DNA of 64,000 bases from Kappaphycus alvarezii (taxonomy: Eukaryota; Rhodophyta; Florideophyceae; Gigartinales; Solieriaceae): positions 806,001 through 870,000 of the forward strand of contig NADL03000692.1 in the NCBI GenBank assembly GCA_002205965.3, given 5' to 3'. Below, one piece after another: positions 1 to 9,965 of this stretch (its first letter is position 1; every line of letters begins with the position of its first letter). The notes under the pieces were generated by a model. The model searched no databases, had not been told where the DNA came from, and saw only the letters and a list, made by a program, of their open reading frames with translations. Both the position numbers and the translations under genes were made by a program.

Positions 1-1090
1 CCAATTCATAGAACGAGATTCTTATCCAAGTTCTCTATAACATCAATTTCTAATAAAGAACTGTAATAACGAAACGAATAAGTGTCTATTACACAGCCGT
101 TTACATGTGGCCACATTGGCACCACCTAAGTTGACTTATCATTCCGCTCGAATCGCACAGTGTGAAACCGTTAACGTTGGAAAGTAATATTTCAAGAAGT
201 TGAATAATGCCAGAAAGTTTCCCTCCGAGCAATTTGGTGTAGTTTTTACTGAGTTGAACATATCCGTTTTAAGTATTGTGGCAAGATAAGACGCCCCAAA
301 ATCTATGCATTCTCGAGGATTTCAGATAAGATATTGAATATTTGTCATGCTCTACACTACATGGCTGGTTTGAAAGTTGGCCGTCTTGATGATGATTGAT
401 TCAAAGTTAGTTATATAACACAATGGCCAGGCTTACAACTTGCTAGTGGATATATGTTGCATTCGCGAGACTCATCGAAGTAGCAAATTGACGAGCGTAT
501 CTCACTAGGCCTCTGAGGCCAGTTTAGTTGAACCGTTTTCAAAGCCGCCTAAGCGCCATTTGTTACCTCAAGTGATGTGACAGGGACATGCGGCGCATAC
601 CATCAAGCTGTGGATAGTTGGTCCAGATGGACGTTTTCCACAATTAGTTGTAGGCGATTAGAAGTATATGTGCATGTCACTACTGGGCTACAGTTTGTGA
701 TGCGATTAATTACGTGCACATACAGTACTGCACTGTACGTGCTGGAAACTTTCCTTCCACTGGGGACGTTGATTGGAGTAGCGGGGTAGTTGAGGCGATG
801 TTAAATACTGTAGGTTCTTATGCCCAGTCTGTTCGCTACTCAGTGGACTGGGTCCTTTATATAGTGCTACAATAGCTTAATACCTTATTTTTTTTTAGAT
901 TAGGTATATTTCAGGGGAGACGAAATTATTTCCCTAAAGAGAGGAGCTAGCTAAATAATCACACTGACTGCATCTGTAGTCTGAGTATTGCACTCAATTT
1001 ATTACAGAGCTCCTTAATAAGGTGTATATCTACAGGAAACTCTGGAATTTTGTCGCTCGAATACTATATACTGTGCACTCGTACGATTTT
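1..1090. other. No gene recognised
   Basis: Stop-rich in all frames. The longest open frame (577-789, plus) has no recognisable motif and starts with GTG. I see no RNA gene or transposon signature here. Confidence 0.5.
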
Positions 1091-1457
1091 CAAGGCGCGG
1101 TAAGCGACAAAACTTCTGATATAGTTGAGCGAAAACAAGGAGATGGGTAAGGACTACAGTCAAATGGACTATAAGCGAATACAGAAGGAGCAGGGTCTAA
1201 CACTTATGCTCTGTGAACACCGTAAGAAAAACGGTTCTTGGGTCTGAGGTTGTCTCTCAATTTCCAGCCATTTGGGACTGACCTGAGGTTTTATACCAAC
1301 TTGCTTGAACTCTGCAAGTCAAAGCAGTTTACTCAGAATATACATACTTTTGGCTAATCTTAAATTACCAAACAAAAAATAATATGTACCACAAAATGCA
1401 TCGAATGGAATTATGTGAAAGATAAAGGCTAAAAGCAGATAATTTCAGAGTAAATAC

Positions 1458-1930
1458 CTAGAATTCCTCCTCAAAATCTTTGTCCCCGAGATCAGAGCCA
1501 AAACATTCCTCCAAAGTATCCATACCCCTAATGCAGTCCCTAAAAAGCCCGTCGAACGGCCCAGAATGACAAATAGGATCCTTGGACATATCCAACTCCT
1601 CCAATACCTCCTCACAACCTTTAGCTCCTCTCAATACCTGTCAAAAGATTCAGTAATAAAGATTTATCCATCTATCTCCCCTATATCTTCCAAAGCAGCT
1701 CCCCCACCGGTGTACACGAGAAACCCCCCGGGTTCACCCAGTCCTCATCACCTTCCGATCGTTCTACCTCTACCTCAGCCTCCCGTCCTTCACTTCCTCC
1801 TCTATCTCCTCTTCCTCTACCTCCTCCTCTACCTATTTTACCTCCTCGAGGCAGTGCCGGTGGACTCACTCCCGAATGCGTTTCCGGTCCATTCTTCTAC
1901 AAAAATAATCACAGTAGATCCATGGGCCAT
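1458..1930 (-). pseudogene. Broken copy of the acidic protein gene
   Basis: A candidate start ATG is at 1930, matching the first ATG at 4920 in copy 2, and a TAG stop lies at 1460-1458. The frame is broken between them. Recognisable pieces are an E-D-W-V-(N/D)-P segment (about 1740) and a C-terminal tail reading MDTLEECFGSDLGD then DFEEEF. This lines up with the ELFGPDVED end of the intact protein at 4392-4913. The acidic central tract has been partly converted to basic/Gly-rich reading by frame changes. The tail is better preserved than the middle, which suggests it is the constrained part of the protein. Confidence 0.55.
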
Positions 1931-2080
1931 CAAGGGCAGAGCGTTGAGGGGGCGGTAGGCTCCAGATTACTTGTTGATAGTGAGGGGCGGGCGGAGGCTG
2001 GCCATAATCAGAGAAAAGGAGGTGAGCTGATGGGGTGGATGATGGCTGGGGTTTCGCTTCAACGACGTTGTCGTCAAACT

Positions 2081-2089
2081 TTAAATAGG
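2081..2089 (-). promoter_or_regulatory. TATA-like box of repeat copy 1
   Basis: Read on the minus strand this is CCTATTTAAAG, about 150 bp upstream of the remnant start codon. Copy 2 has the same element at the matching place. Confidence 0.4.
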
Positions 2090-2464
2090 TTTATATCTTC
2101 GAAAAATTCACGAACTTGGAAGAACTAAAAAGTGCGAGACAATGCCGCAGCTTTGAATCTGCAGACAATCAGCGCAATAATGAGAAATATGCTTGATAAA
2201 CTATTGGAACTGAATATAGGGCAAAATGCAGATCACGAGTCGACAGATTTCCTTTTTGAAAAAAAGGGCAAAAATCATCAGAGATAAAACAGAAAATGGA
2301 TTTGAACAGTGAATTTTTATTCGTAGGGGAAAAGTTGTTTAAGGATTTTGTTCTCCAAAGAAAGTAGGTACGAAGAGTTGTTTTGAAAAATCAGGGGTCA
2401 AGGATGAAGAAGCCAGAAGTTATGAAGAGGGCGGCTTTATAAAGAAAGGATAGATTTTTTAACA

Positions 2465-3640
2465 ACAAAGACCATGAAATGACTCTACTACAGGATGGCT
2501 TGCAGTCCTTGCGATGTCTTTTGCCAGAAGGGTGACTTGACGATCATGTAATTTGATCACGTGTGCTCCATGCAAGCAGTGGATGAGATTACCGCCATTT
2601 ACATCAAGTATCTCCGGGTAATTAATTCTCGTGTATGGCGTGCCAATGTGGAAACGTGGGACTTGTCAATAGTATCGAAGCCATACCGAGAATTCTCGAG
2701 GATCAATGATTGTCTGGAATCTGGGGCTTGCAAGACAGTAAAACTATTCTTTACCACTCGGGAGGGTCATAAATGAGCGAAACACTTGCTTCCTGGAATC
2801 TTCAAGAGAAATTCGTTCTTGTATTGCCCCATAGAATGAATATGTCAACTTTTTTTGGGATGGTGGTTTTTGTGATCAAATTACTCTGAATGGGATAATC
2901 ATACTCGGCAGGAAAGAGATTGACCACCTCAGATGGGCGTTCGCCGCCGTCTCGTATGTTCCCAGATCCTTAATAGGATCTGGGAGCAACGTCTTGTAAA
3001 ATATTGTTAGATGGTGAGCTGAAGCCAAGAATGCCGCGGCCGCGATATTCTTCGCGGAGGTGTGCCGGATCCCAAGAGATGTTCTTTCGTGGTCTTGGGT
3101 TTGACCGGTAGCTGGAGTTCTCGGAATACCTCAGAGTCCAGTACTGCCCTTACCATTTTCCGAACACAGTCCTCCATCATCCGGTCGAACTCTTCCGCGC
3201 CTTCTCCAGAGCTAGAAGGGTTCAATACGCGCAACAAATATCCTACTTTGCAGAAATCCAAACAGTTATGCAGTAGCCGGAACGCCTCTTGCCTATTTTA
3301 AAAGCCAGCAATAGTCTCGCGGAACGGTCTGAGAGAATAGAAATGGTTTTTAGAGGATCTTGTGGTGTTTTACTCAGAAGTTATTGGTCGTTCAAGAACA
3401 GAAGAGCCCTCTCTGTACTTTTGGTTAATCCCGTCTGGGTAGAGAATTTTTCTGACCCTGTAGGTGCTAAAGGCCACCAGACAGTGCACTTTGGCAGCAA
3501 AAAGTGCAGTCCTCGGCATTCAGTATCCACGGCACTAACTATTCCGATCGCTTTGACAAGTTCCTCGTGGTGGCCGATAATGTACCCGTCATCGTGTTTG
3601 TCACAGATCTTTGTATTTTTCTTGCTCCGCTGATCTTTGA
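2465..3640 (-). mobile_element. LINE family B fragment: RT palm/thumb and zinc finger
   Basis: Degraded non-LTR retrotransposon read on the minus strand. Around 3590 the frame gives HDDGYIIGHHEELVKAIG, matching the (Y/F)xDD active-site box of LINE reverse transcriptases. It is followed by CRGLHFLLPKCTVWWPL (the usual 'L..PKC..WWP' segment) and then VGYLLRVLNPSSSG and VFRELQLPV (3007-3261). These last two also occur at 32.1 kb and 57.9 kb. Near 2500-2640 the minus strand reads HCLHGAHVIKLHDRQVTLL, a C..C/H..C zinc finger that matches the copy at 60.2 kb. The endonuclease and 3' tail are missing, and several frameshifts and stops show it is dead. Confidence 0.7.
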
Positions 3641-4009
3641 TCAGCGTGCCTAGTGGCAGGTCTTGCTCTTGTCTATCTGTTTGTCAATCTCGATCTGTTC
3701 TTGTACCTGCCGTATCGAGTGTGTCTAACTGTTCTGCCGTTCTAATTATTCCCATTCTAGGAATCGCAACTGATATCATACCAAAGCATGGCTGGATGCT
3801 CTTCTACGTTCCATGTATCAATTGTGCTCTATTTGGTCTGAATTAAGGGCCTGCATCAGCGGAGGTTGATTCACAACCTCAGTATTCTGTCGACTATGCG
3901 ATAACATCTCCATCCGGGATAGCAGCTGTTCCCATGAACAATGTGATAGGGGTAAATCGTCGGGAGAAGAGATATTCAGAACCAGCTACCCAAAAAAGGA
4001 GGTGTTGCA
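3641..4009. other. No gene recognised
   Basis: Lies between the LINE fragment and repeat copy 2. A plus-strand open frame continues into 3934-4128 but matches nothing I know, and it runs into the 3' side of the acidic repeat. Confidence 0.4.
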
Positions 4010-4391
4010 AGCGACAAAAGTGCTACCGTGATATAGTTGAACGAACAAAAAGGAGTGTATATGGAAAAGAGTTGAAAGGGCTACAAGCAAGTATGAAAGG
4101 AGCAGGGTCTACCACTGATGCTCTGTGAGAAGCGTAAGAAAAAGGTTTCTTGGGTCTGAAGTTGACTCCCAACTCCCTACTACTCAGGACTTGGCTTGAA
4201 GTTGTCTGCCAACTTGCTTGACATCCACAAGAGGAAACAGTTTACTCAGCTTATATAGACTTTTTGGGTATCCCTAAAGTCTCAAAGAAACATACTAAGA
4301 ACCATAAAATGCATCAAATGGAATCGTGTGAACAAGAAAGACTAACAGCAGATACTATCAGGACAAATATCTAGATTCTTTCCTTCATATC

Positions 4392-4913
4392 TTAGTCCTC
4401 TACATCAGGGCCAAACAGTTCCCCCAAAATATCAATTTCACCCAGGCAGTCCACACAAATATCCAGGAACGGCTTAGAATTCTCTATTGCCTCCTGTGAA
4501 ATATCTGGACCACTGAGGACGTCCCCATCCGGTTCCGGAGCCGGAACCACCTGGTCCATATTTTCTGGCCCCTTCCCCACTAATCCAGCACATTCCATGT
4601 CTCCCTCCCCCTCATCCTCCTCATCCTCCTCTTCTCTTCTCTCTTCATCCTCTTCAGAAGAGTCAGAGATCACAATTACTCCCTTAGTCTCCCCTCCTTT
4701 CTCTATGGGACCCCCCCCACCGTTATGCACTAGTGGTTCCCACGGATCCACCCAGTCCTCCTCTTCATCCTCCTCATCCTCCTCTTCCTCTATCTCCTCT
4801 TCTCCCTCCTCCTCCTCCTCTGCCTCTTCTGCCTGCTCGAAGCAGTTACGGCGGACCCACTCCCGAACGCGTTCCCGGTCTTCTACAGTAATCATCGTAG
4901 TCGGTTGGACCAT
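4392..4913 (-). CDS. Acidic protein with a SUMO-interaction-like motif, unknown function
   Basis: 173-aa uninterrupted ORF; no known family recognised. Residues 1-27 are mixed and basic (EDRERVREWVRR). Residues 28-55 are almost pure Glu/Asp. Then come EDWVDPWEPLV and a Gly-rich stretch, then VIVISDSSEEDEE at about residue 82. Four aliphatic residues followed by acidic/Ser residues is the classical pattern of a phospho-regulated SUMO-interaction motif. A second acidic run follows. The C-terminus (ICVDCLGEIDILGELFGPDVED) resembles the tails of the two broken relatives. A TATTTAAAC element lies about 160 bp upstream. An alternative start at 4920 is in another frame, so ATG 4913 is used. Nuclear, chromatin- or SUMO-linked function is inference only. 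The GA-rich codons could also favour chance open frames, but conservation of both ends across copies argues for a real protein. Confidence 0.55.
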   Translation of the reverse strand: MVQPTTMITVEDRERVREWVRRNCFEQAEEAEEEEEGEEEIEEEEDEEDEEEDWVDPWEPLVHNGGGGPIEKGGETKGVIVISDSSEEDEERREEEDEEDEGEGDMECAGLVGKGPENMDQVVPAPEPDGDVLSGPDISQEAIENSKPFLDICVDCLGEIDILGELFGPDVED

Positions 4914-5071
4914 TTGCCATCAGGGCCAAAGCGTTGAGTGGAGGACGGCCTCGGGATAACTTCGTGATGGTGAGGGAAGGACGGAGGTTGGTCATGTTAA
5001 GGGATAAAAGAAGAGATGAGCCGATGGGGTAGTTGATGGCGGGGGGTTGCCTCAACGACGTCGACTTCGAA

Positions 5072-5080
5072 GTTTAAATA
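5072..5080 (-). promoter_or_regulatory. TATA-like box of the acidic ORF
   Basis: Minus-strand TATTTAAAC about 160 bp upstream of ATG 4913. The same element is at the equivalent place in repeat copy 1. Confidence 0.45.
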
Positions 5081-5105
5081 CTGCGACGTCTTCGAAAAGT
5101 ATGTC

Positions 5106-6097
5106 GACCTTGGACGTGTACAGTAATGACATCTGTTAATGACACTGTGTCTTAAAATAAAAAATCAACTCATGAATTTGCCACACTCATCCAAATTAAA
5201 AATATCTTGCAAATTCAGGAACTGTAAAAAATATCTTGCAAATCCCGATACTGCATCCAAATTTGGTCCTCTAGATTTTCTTTCGGGTGCAAATTTTGCG
5301 CATATCACAATGTGCCTCGTTTGCTTTAAATTTCTAACTCTTAGGTGGAATCGAAAAAGATCTTGGTACAATATTCAGGAGCTGTTACACGACTAGTCCA
5401 GAAACAATTAAGCAAAAACGTAGAATAACAACAAACAACTTTGACAAACAGTACATACACGCATCGCACTTTTTGTTGCAACCAAAGCCTTACCGCTCTA
5501 CCTGGAAGACCTTATCCTGGTGTGCGTTGACGACCGTGCAGGTCTACGCAGGCGATTGCCCCGGTGGTTCAAGTCCCCTAAATTCAAGCTACGGAGATAC
5601 TGGCGTTATTTCTGACTACCCCGAGGCATCCCGCCCCTGAAGTAACAGGGAACGCCGACCATTTAACTCTTCTTAGTTCTGCACCACAGTTTTGCCAAAT
5701 CTCAGTCCTCCCCTTCCTCTGAGGTGAAGAGTTCTTGTCTTTTGAGGATAATAGGGTGCAGCCCCGGGTCGAAGAAAAGGCCTATATTGGAGTTGAAGTC
5801 TACGTGGCGGTGGCTGAAGAGAGTCCCTGGGTCTTCCGCTTTCCCGCCGCCCATGCCGCATCACGTTGTCACTCTCACCACCACTGGAAGACCCCCGAAT
5901 TCTCTAAGCGTTTGCCTCCTGCTTGCAAGGAATGCAGCTCCTCAGATTCTTACACGCCGTCCCCCTCCTTAGCTTGAATTTCATCCACGCCCTCCGCACA
6001 CGAGTGATTGTCTCCGCATTAAAGATATTTCCCCCTTCCAGGCACCAGTACTTCCGTCTACGTCCTTGTAGTACCGAAGCCCCCGCGCCTGTCACTG
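5106..6097. other. No gene recognised
   Basis: Overlapping open frames on both strands (5673-5977) show no motif. A short direct duplication (AAAAATATCTTGCAAAT) occurs at about 5203 and 5228. Confidence 0.4.
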
Positions 6098-6159
6098 TCG
6101 CAACGGGGGAAAATTTTGGGTTATTTTAATGTATGGAAGATGTGGTCGGTTATCGCAAC
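6098..6159 (-). mobile_element. 48-bp LINE 3' tail with 7-bp target duplication
   Basis: The insert at 6105-6152 begins GGGGGAAAATTTTGGG on the plus strand and ends GATGTGGTCGGTTA. It is flanked on both sides by TCGCAAC (6098-6104 and 6153-6159). Read in LINE sense (minus) it is the terminal motif ending CCCAAAATTTTCCCC that also closes the family B copies at 53.3 kb and 59.5 kb. I read it as an extremely 5'-truncated LINE insertion. Confidence 0.7.
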
Positions 6160-6368
6160 TTGATGAGCAACTGCAATCTTCCAATTTAAACTTGGAAGCA
6201 GTCGATATTTACCGAAATCCCGAAGACCTCTTTGGGTAGAGTTCATGGTGCGAGAGTGGAGCTATTACGGCCAAAGAGGGGAACACTGGTTTTGCTATGC
6301 TGGGACCTCACTGGACTGGGCTGCGGTGTGTACCTACTCGCTAATTGTACTAACCTAAATTCCGTACT

Positions 6369-6415
6369 GGGGAAAATTTTGGGTAGTCTTACTGTTGGAA
6401 GATATAATCGATCAG
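6369..6415 (-). repeat. LINE 3' tail motif, diverged
   Basis: Plus strand GGGGAAAATTTTGGGTAG then TGTTGGAAGATATAATCGATC. Same motif as 6105-6152 with several substitutions; no clear target duplication. Confidence 0.55.
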
Positions 6416-6631
6416 TGCAAAGCGATGATGTCGGAGATGTCGTCGCAGGACTAGTGAACCTGTTCATGGGTAAGCAGGAGGCATAACTGGCGCTGTTACG
6501 TGGCAGTTGCTACACGTGAAACTATTCCGCAGTTCCTTTGTACATCAGTTCAATGATATATGCCCAGTATGACACAAGTTCAAAGGTTTCCCCTAACGAT
6601 GAAAACTGTGACCTGCTCCGGGCTACTTCGA

Positions 6632-6680
6632 AGGGGGAAATTTGGGGTGTTTTTAATGTATAAAAAATATGGTCAGCTGT
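6632..6680 (-). repeat. LINE 3' tail motif in the trypsin 3' flank
   Basis: Plus strand GGGGGAAATTTGGGGTG then TTTTTAATGTATAAAAAATATGG. It lies about 90 bp beyond the trypsin stop codon and in the same orientation, so it probably sits in or next to that gene's 3' UTR. Confidence 0.55.
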
Positions 6681-6767
6681 TCCCTCAGGGATGTCGTGAT
6701 GGTAAAGGCTTACAATGTAAAGGGTTGGCGGGAAGTACTTCGAAGGCGATCCAGAATTCTTGTCTAC

Positions 6768-7911
6768 CTACACTTGTGTCCTCTCTTTTCGACACAAAGT
6801 CAGTAAAAGGCAAACACCAATCACTAACGAGGCAACAAGTAATGAGCCGATTACGATTGCAATAACACCTCCGCGAGTTATAGATTTGCTTCGAGTTGGA
6901 ACAGAGGGTGCAATATTTTCTAGATAGACTGGGCTAACATCCCTTGCTTTTTCATAGGTAACGCCATTCTTATCCAGCCAAGATTGAAATGGGGCCGTCC
7001 TGACGTACACACCAGGATAACCGCCCTGAGCACACCCGCGCCCGAACGAGGTAACCCCAACCAGAATAACATCACCAAACCTGTTGTACTGCACTAGCGG
7101 ACCACCGCTATCACCTTGACTTGTTTGGACAAAATGCCATCCAAATACATGCGTTAGTCATTTTTTTATCAGCAGTCCCAAGGATGAGATGTCAGCAATA
7201 TTCCGTAAACTTACCACGCATCACAGCCCCCCTTTCTATATCCTGCGCAAACCTGCCAAAAAAGGTCAACACTGAAATAGGCATTACGGCAATCAGCTGA
7301 GAACGACACTGATACATCAACTTGCCTCAAATACCCTGCCACCTCCTCCGGGTCACCATCGCTCAGGCTGTTGCCGTATCCAATTGCTCTGACCGCACTA
7401 CCCTCCGGAGGAATATTATTGTTCACATTGACTTTCATGAATATTGCCGAAGCTGGAGCTGGCGACGAAAGCCTGAGAACTGCAATATCATTCCTCATTC
7501 CAAACTCTTCATCGTAGTCAGCGTGGTTTATGACTAGATCTACAGATTGAGTTTCGCTATCTTCAACATCTTCTGCACGTTCAACACCAATTCTGACTCG
7601 AGTGTTTAGGTCAGCGAGGCAATGAGCTGCTGTAATGACCCAAGCCGGAGAAAGAAGGGCTCCTGTGCAAAAATATACTCCATCTCCTTGTTTTGGGATA
7701 ATTAAGGACACTAAAGATCTCCGCAAGCGAATAGATGCTAGATCCCCGTTAATGATTCTGTTGTCATAAGAGGCTGGCAAAAGATCTGGTCCGGACGGGG
7801 GTCGAAGGGTAGGAGAACAGGACAAATCGTAGATCGACCAGTCTTGTTGTGAGGTTGAGAGAAGCTCCCGTGAAAGAGGAGGGAGCCCGAAAGAAGGAAA
7901 TATATGAGCAT
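6768..7911 (-). CDS. Membrane-anchored trypsin-like serine protease (S1 family), three exons
   Basis: Model: exons 7911-7839, 7785-7215 and 7119-6768 (331 aa). Intron 2 (7214-7120) is firm: GTAAGT donor, AG acceptor, and splicing joins GGCDAC to QGDSGGP. Intron 1 (7838-7786, 53 nt, pyrimidine-rich, CAG acceptor) is inferred because it links a signal-peptide frame to the protease frame in phase. ATG 7956 is an alternative in-frame start. Residues 1-19 ([19 protein letters not shown]) look like a signal peptide. The propeptide ends in R-IINGD, the zymogen activation site. The triad is His in AAHC, Asp in NDIAVL and Ser in GDSGGP. Asp six residues before the catalytic Ser (CDACQGDSGG) predicts cleavage after Arg/Lys. 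The C-terminus has [19 protein letters not shown], a single membrane helix with a short basic tail. Expected to be an ectoenzyme at the cell surface or in the endomembrane system. Confidence 0.88.
7120..7214 (-). other. Intron 2 of the trypsin gene
   Basis: 95 nt, GTAAGT...AAG on the minus strand. Its removal restores the frame across the conserved Cys-Gln-Gly-Asp-Ser segment. Confidence 0.85.
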
Positions 7912-7959
7912 ATCGTGACCAAACTGAATGCGCTCTCGCGTTGCCCTAGAGCTCATGCG

Positions 7960-8700
7960 GCTGCGGCCGTTTGAACTGGGTCTAGAAATATGGCAGTAAG
8001 GACCACGTTGTGCAAATATAGTGATATAGGGACTTACTTAATAAGAACATGCGTTACATGTTTCGTCAAAATGGAACTGGGAGGCTAGGTCATGAAATGC
8101 CTGTCTCGCTCCTTCAAGCAAGGTACTGCAGAGTCTTGAATACTGCCTTGCAGATACATGCTTCACAAGAATTGGCCAGAGATACCACACAAAAGTACAT
8201 GACATGTAATATTTAGTCAAATCGGTCGCAGGTCACTGCAGTATTGCATAGCGGGATGTGTGCCTTGTGTGAACAACTAACGTCTTATTGCGTGCAAGAG
8301 AGTTCTACGGTGTGAGTAATTTTCGCGACAGCAAAACTCAAGAAAGCACACGAAAGGGTATTAACCGCACTTCGTTGAGGTCGGAAATATCTTCCAACAG
8401 TAAAACACCCAAACGTTTCCCTCCTTCGTTGAGTATTTTCTGTGTCATGAAAATTTACCCATCGTGAGTTTAAATACGAAAGCATCATCTTTAATGATCA
8501 ATACTCAGGAGACCGCAATCGCCATACAGCACAGGGCCTGTTTAAATACCGAATACCGTTTACTACATGTGAAAATTTTTTGCCCAATGCATTTCTCTCT
8601 ATCATGTCAGATGAGCGATTACAAAATTTAATGAGGTCTGGATAAGCACTCACTATGACATATGTACTACAGTACGCGAAAAAGGGCAGCGACGACTCTT
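7960..8700. other. No gene recognised (trypsin upstream region)
   Basis: No motif-bearing frame on either strand. Probably holds the trypsin promoter, but I see no clear TATA or initiator to mark. Confidence 0.4.
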
Positions 8701-8744
8701 TTCTACAGTGGTGGTAAATCTTTATGAGTTCTACAGTGTTGCAC

Positions 8745-9490
8745 AGAAGCGAGGGAAGAGTAATCAGAAATTAACTACGAATGCGAGCGGCGGGTGGAAA
8801 CTGTCACGCCTGCATCACTTGGAGACTAAACGGAAAACGGGTAAAGAAGTCGCGGCGCTCCTGTTGAGGGGAGGAACCGCGACGGGAAGCAGCGAAAGAA
8901 GCAAGGAGGCGGAAAAAAACCCTTACCGTCGTCGCCCAAATCGCCAGAGATATCAATCCCGATTGGGTAGAGGAGGATATCGCTTTGGTCGCAGTAAGCG
9001 GGAAAATTTTTGGGTTATTTTAATGCATGGAGGATGTGGTCGGTTATATCCGGTTATATGTCGCAGTAAGTGCTGTAATGAAGATATTTTTCGCGCTCTG
9101 CGAGTGTCGCGGCAGCGCCTGCGGTAACCGTACTTGGCAAGATGTGGCGGCGAGCGGAGGGGTGGACAACAGTAACGTCGACGGCGATATCAGTACTGTA
9201 AAGCCCGTAGGCCGCGGGAATGTAAATGTCCATTCGTAACGCGGGGACTCCGAATGCCCAGACGAGTTGGGAACCTGGTATGATAGAGGAGCGGATGCTC
9301 AACGAGGGCGAAGATCTCAACTTCCTTACAGAAGCGGGCAAGAGCGTTGCGGAGGACGCGATGTCGACGAGTCATTCCATCTTCGTAATGTACTGTACAG
9401 TATTTGCAGGTCAATGCGAGTTGGTCACGGTAGGCTAACCTATTTTTAATCATTAAAACGACCGAATTTCCCCCATTTATTTCTGCAAGC
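8745..9490 (-). mobile_element. LINE family A fragment: restriction-like endonuclease domain, with a nested insertion
   Basis: Minus-strand ORF remnant in two frames. Order: RRHRVLRNALARFCKEVEI (just after the zinc finger), LRMDIYIPAAYGL, IAVDVTVVHPSARRH, then AEREKYLHYSTYCD. The spaced D...D-V-T...K order matches the PD-(D/E)XK nuclease of R2/CRE-type LINEs. The same segments recur at 54.5 kb and 56.9 kb. Downstream of the nuclease the frame is split by the 61-bp insertion at 8999-9059 and then continues (LGDDGKGFF, FSLQVMQA) to about 8790. Frameshifts make it non-functional. Confidence 0.7.
8988..9070 (-). mobile_element. 61-bp LINE 3' tail with 11-bp target duplication, inside the family A nuclease
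   Basis: The insert at 8999-9059 begins CGGGAAAATTTTTGGG on the plus strand and contains GGATGTGGTCGGTTATATCC. It is flanked by perfect GTCGCAGTAAG repeats (8988-8998 and 9060-9070). The uninterrupted family A sequence at 54.6 kb shows the empty site (plus strand CACTTACTGCAACC). This is direct evidence that the short motif is mobile. Confidence 0.8.
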
Positions 9491-9545
9491 AAAGGGCTGT
9501 ATACAGTATTCTAATAAAATTCTGGAGATGCTTTACAGAACATAG

Positions 9546-9585
9546 CGGGGAAAATTTTGGGTAATTTATTATTTGGAAAGTAATG
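9546..9585 (-). repeat. LINE 3' tail motif
   Basis: Plus strand GGGGAAAATTTTGGGTAATT followed by a diverged TTATTTGGAAAGTAATG. Clearly the same motif, truncated earlier than the others. Confidence 0.55.
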
Positions 9586-9885
9586 TCATTTTCTGAAGGG
9601 GAAAAAGGGAGGTTTCTTTATTGAGATGTATGGTTGGCTGGAACCCACTTGGAGTTGTAAATCTGAAGTGAGGCCACATGTCCCATTACGGATTGACGAG
9701 AGTGGGTGTGAGCTTACAAATTTCGAGGTTAGCAGTTTGGCCTCGTCACCCTAAGAAAACGGGCCGGATTCCGGCCATTGAAGGGTTTGTTTTTAATATT
9801 TGATAAATGAGATAGGCTACAGTATGATTGAACATACAGTACATGTTACATTACAGTATATAGGGCATTCTGTACAGTTACAGTA

Positions 9886-9965
9886 GTCATACAAGCGGCG
9901 TGGATACAACCGACCACATCTTCCATACATTCAAATAACCAAAAAAATTCCCCTCCGTCATACAA
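9886..9965 (+). mobile_element. 62-bp LINE 3' tail with 9-bp target duplication
   Basis: The insert at 9895-9956 lies between perfect GTCATACAA repeats (9886-9894 and 9957-9965). Plus strand reads GGATACAACCGACCACATC and ends in AAAAAAATTCCCCTCC, i.e. the LINE-sense orientation. Confidence 0.75.

Larger units (their letters stand above)
1095..2110 (-). repeat. Acidic-gene repeat, copy 1 (degraded)
   Basis: This block aligns by eye, in the same order and orientation, with 4010-5105 and more weakly with 25770-26720. Shared landmarks are GGAGCAGGGTCTA, TGCTCTGTGA, AAGAAAAA, CTTGGGTCTGA, a run of TTGCTTGA...GCAAG, an AAATGCATC(A/G)AATGGAAT box and, at the far end, a TTTAAATA element about 150 bp before the start codon. 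Because the encoded gene is on the minus strand, the low-coordinate side is its 3' region and the high-coordinate side its promoter. No terminal inverted repeat or target duplication is obvious, so how it spread is unknown. Confidence 0.7.
4010..5105 (-). repeat. Acidic-gene repeat, copy 2 (carries the intact ORF)
   Basis: Best-preserved member of the three-copy repeat. Colinear with 1095-2110 over about 1 kb and with 25770-26720 over most of its length. The unit contains a TATA-like promoter (5072-5080), a 173-codon ORF and a roughly 380-bp conserved 3' region with short shared boxes (see copy 1). Confidence 0.7.

Noticed and set aside
4597..4959. Ser-rich plus-strand ORF
   Set aside because: It is the antisense of the Glu/Asp-rich ORF 4392-4913, where GAG/GAA codons read as CTC/TTC and TCC.
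5545..5600. tRNA-like B box (GGTTCAAGTCC near 5565)
   Set aside because: The T stem has a mismatch, no acceptor stem closes, and no A box lies at the right distance upstream.
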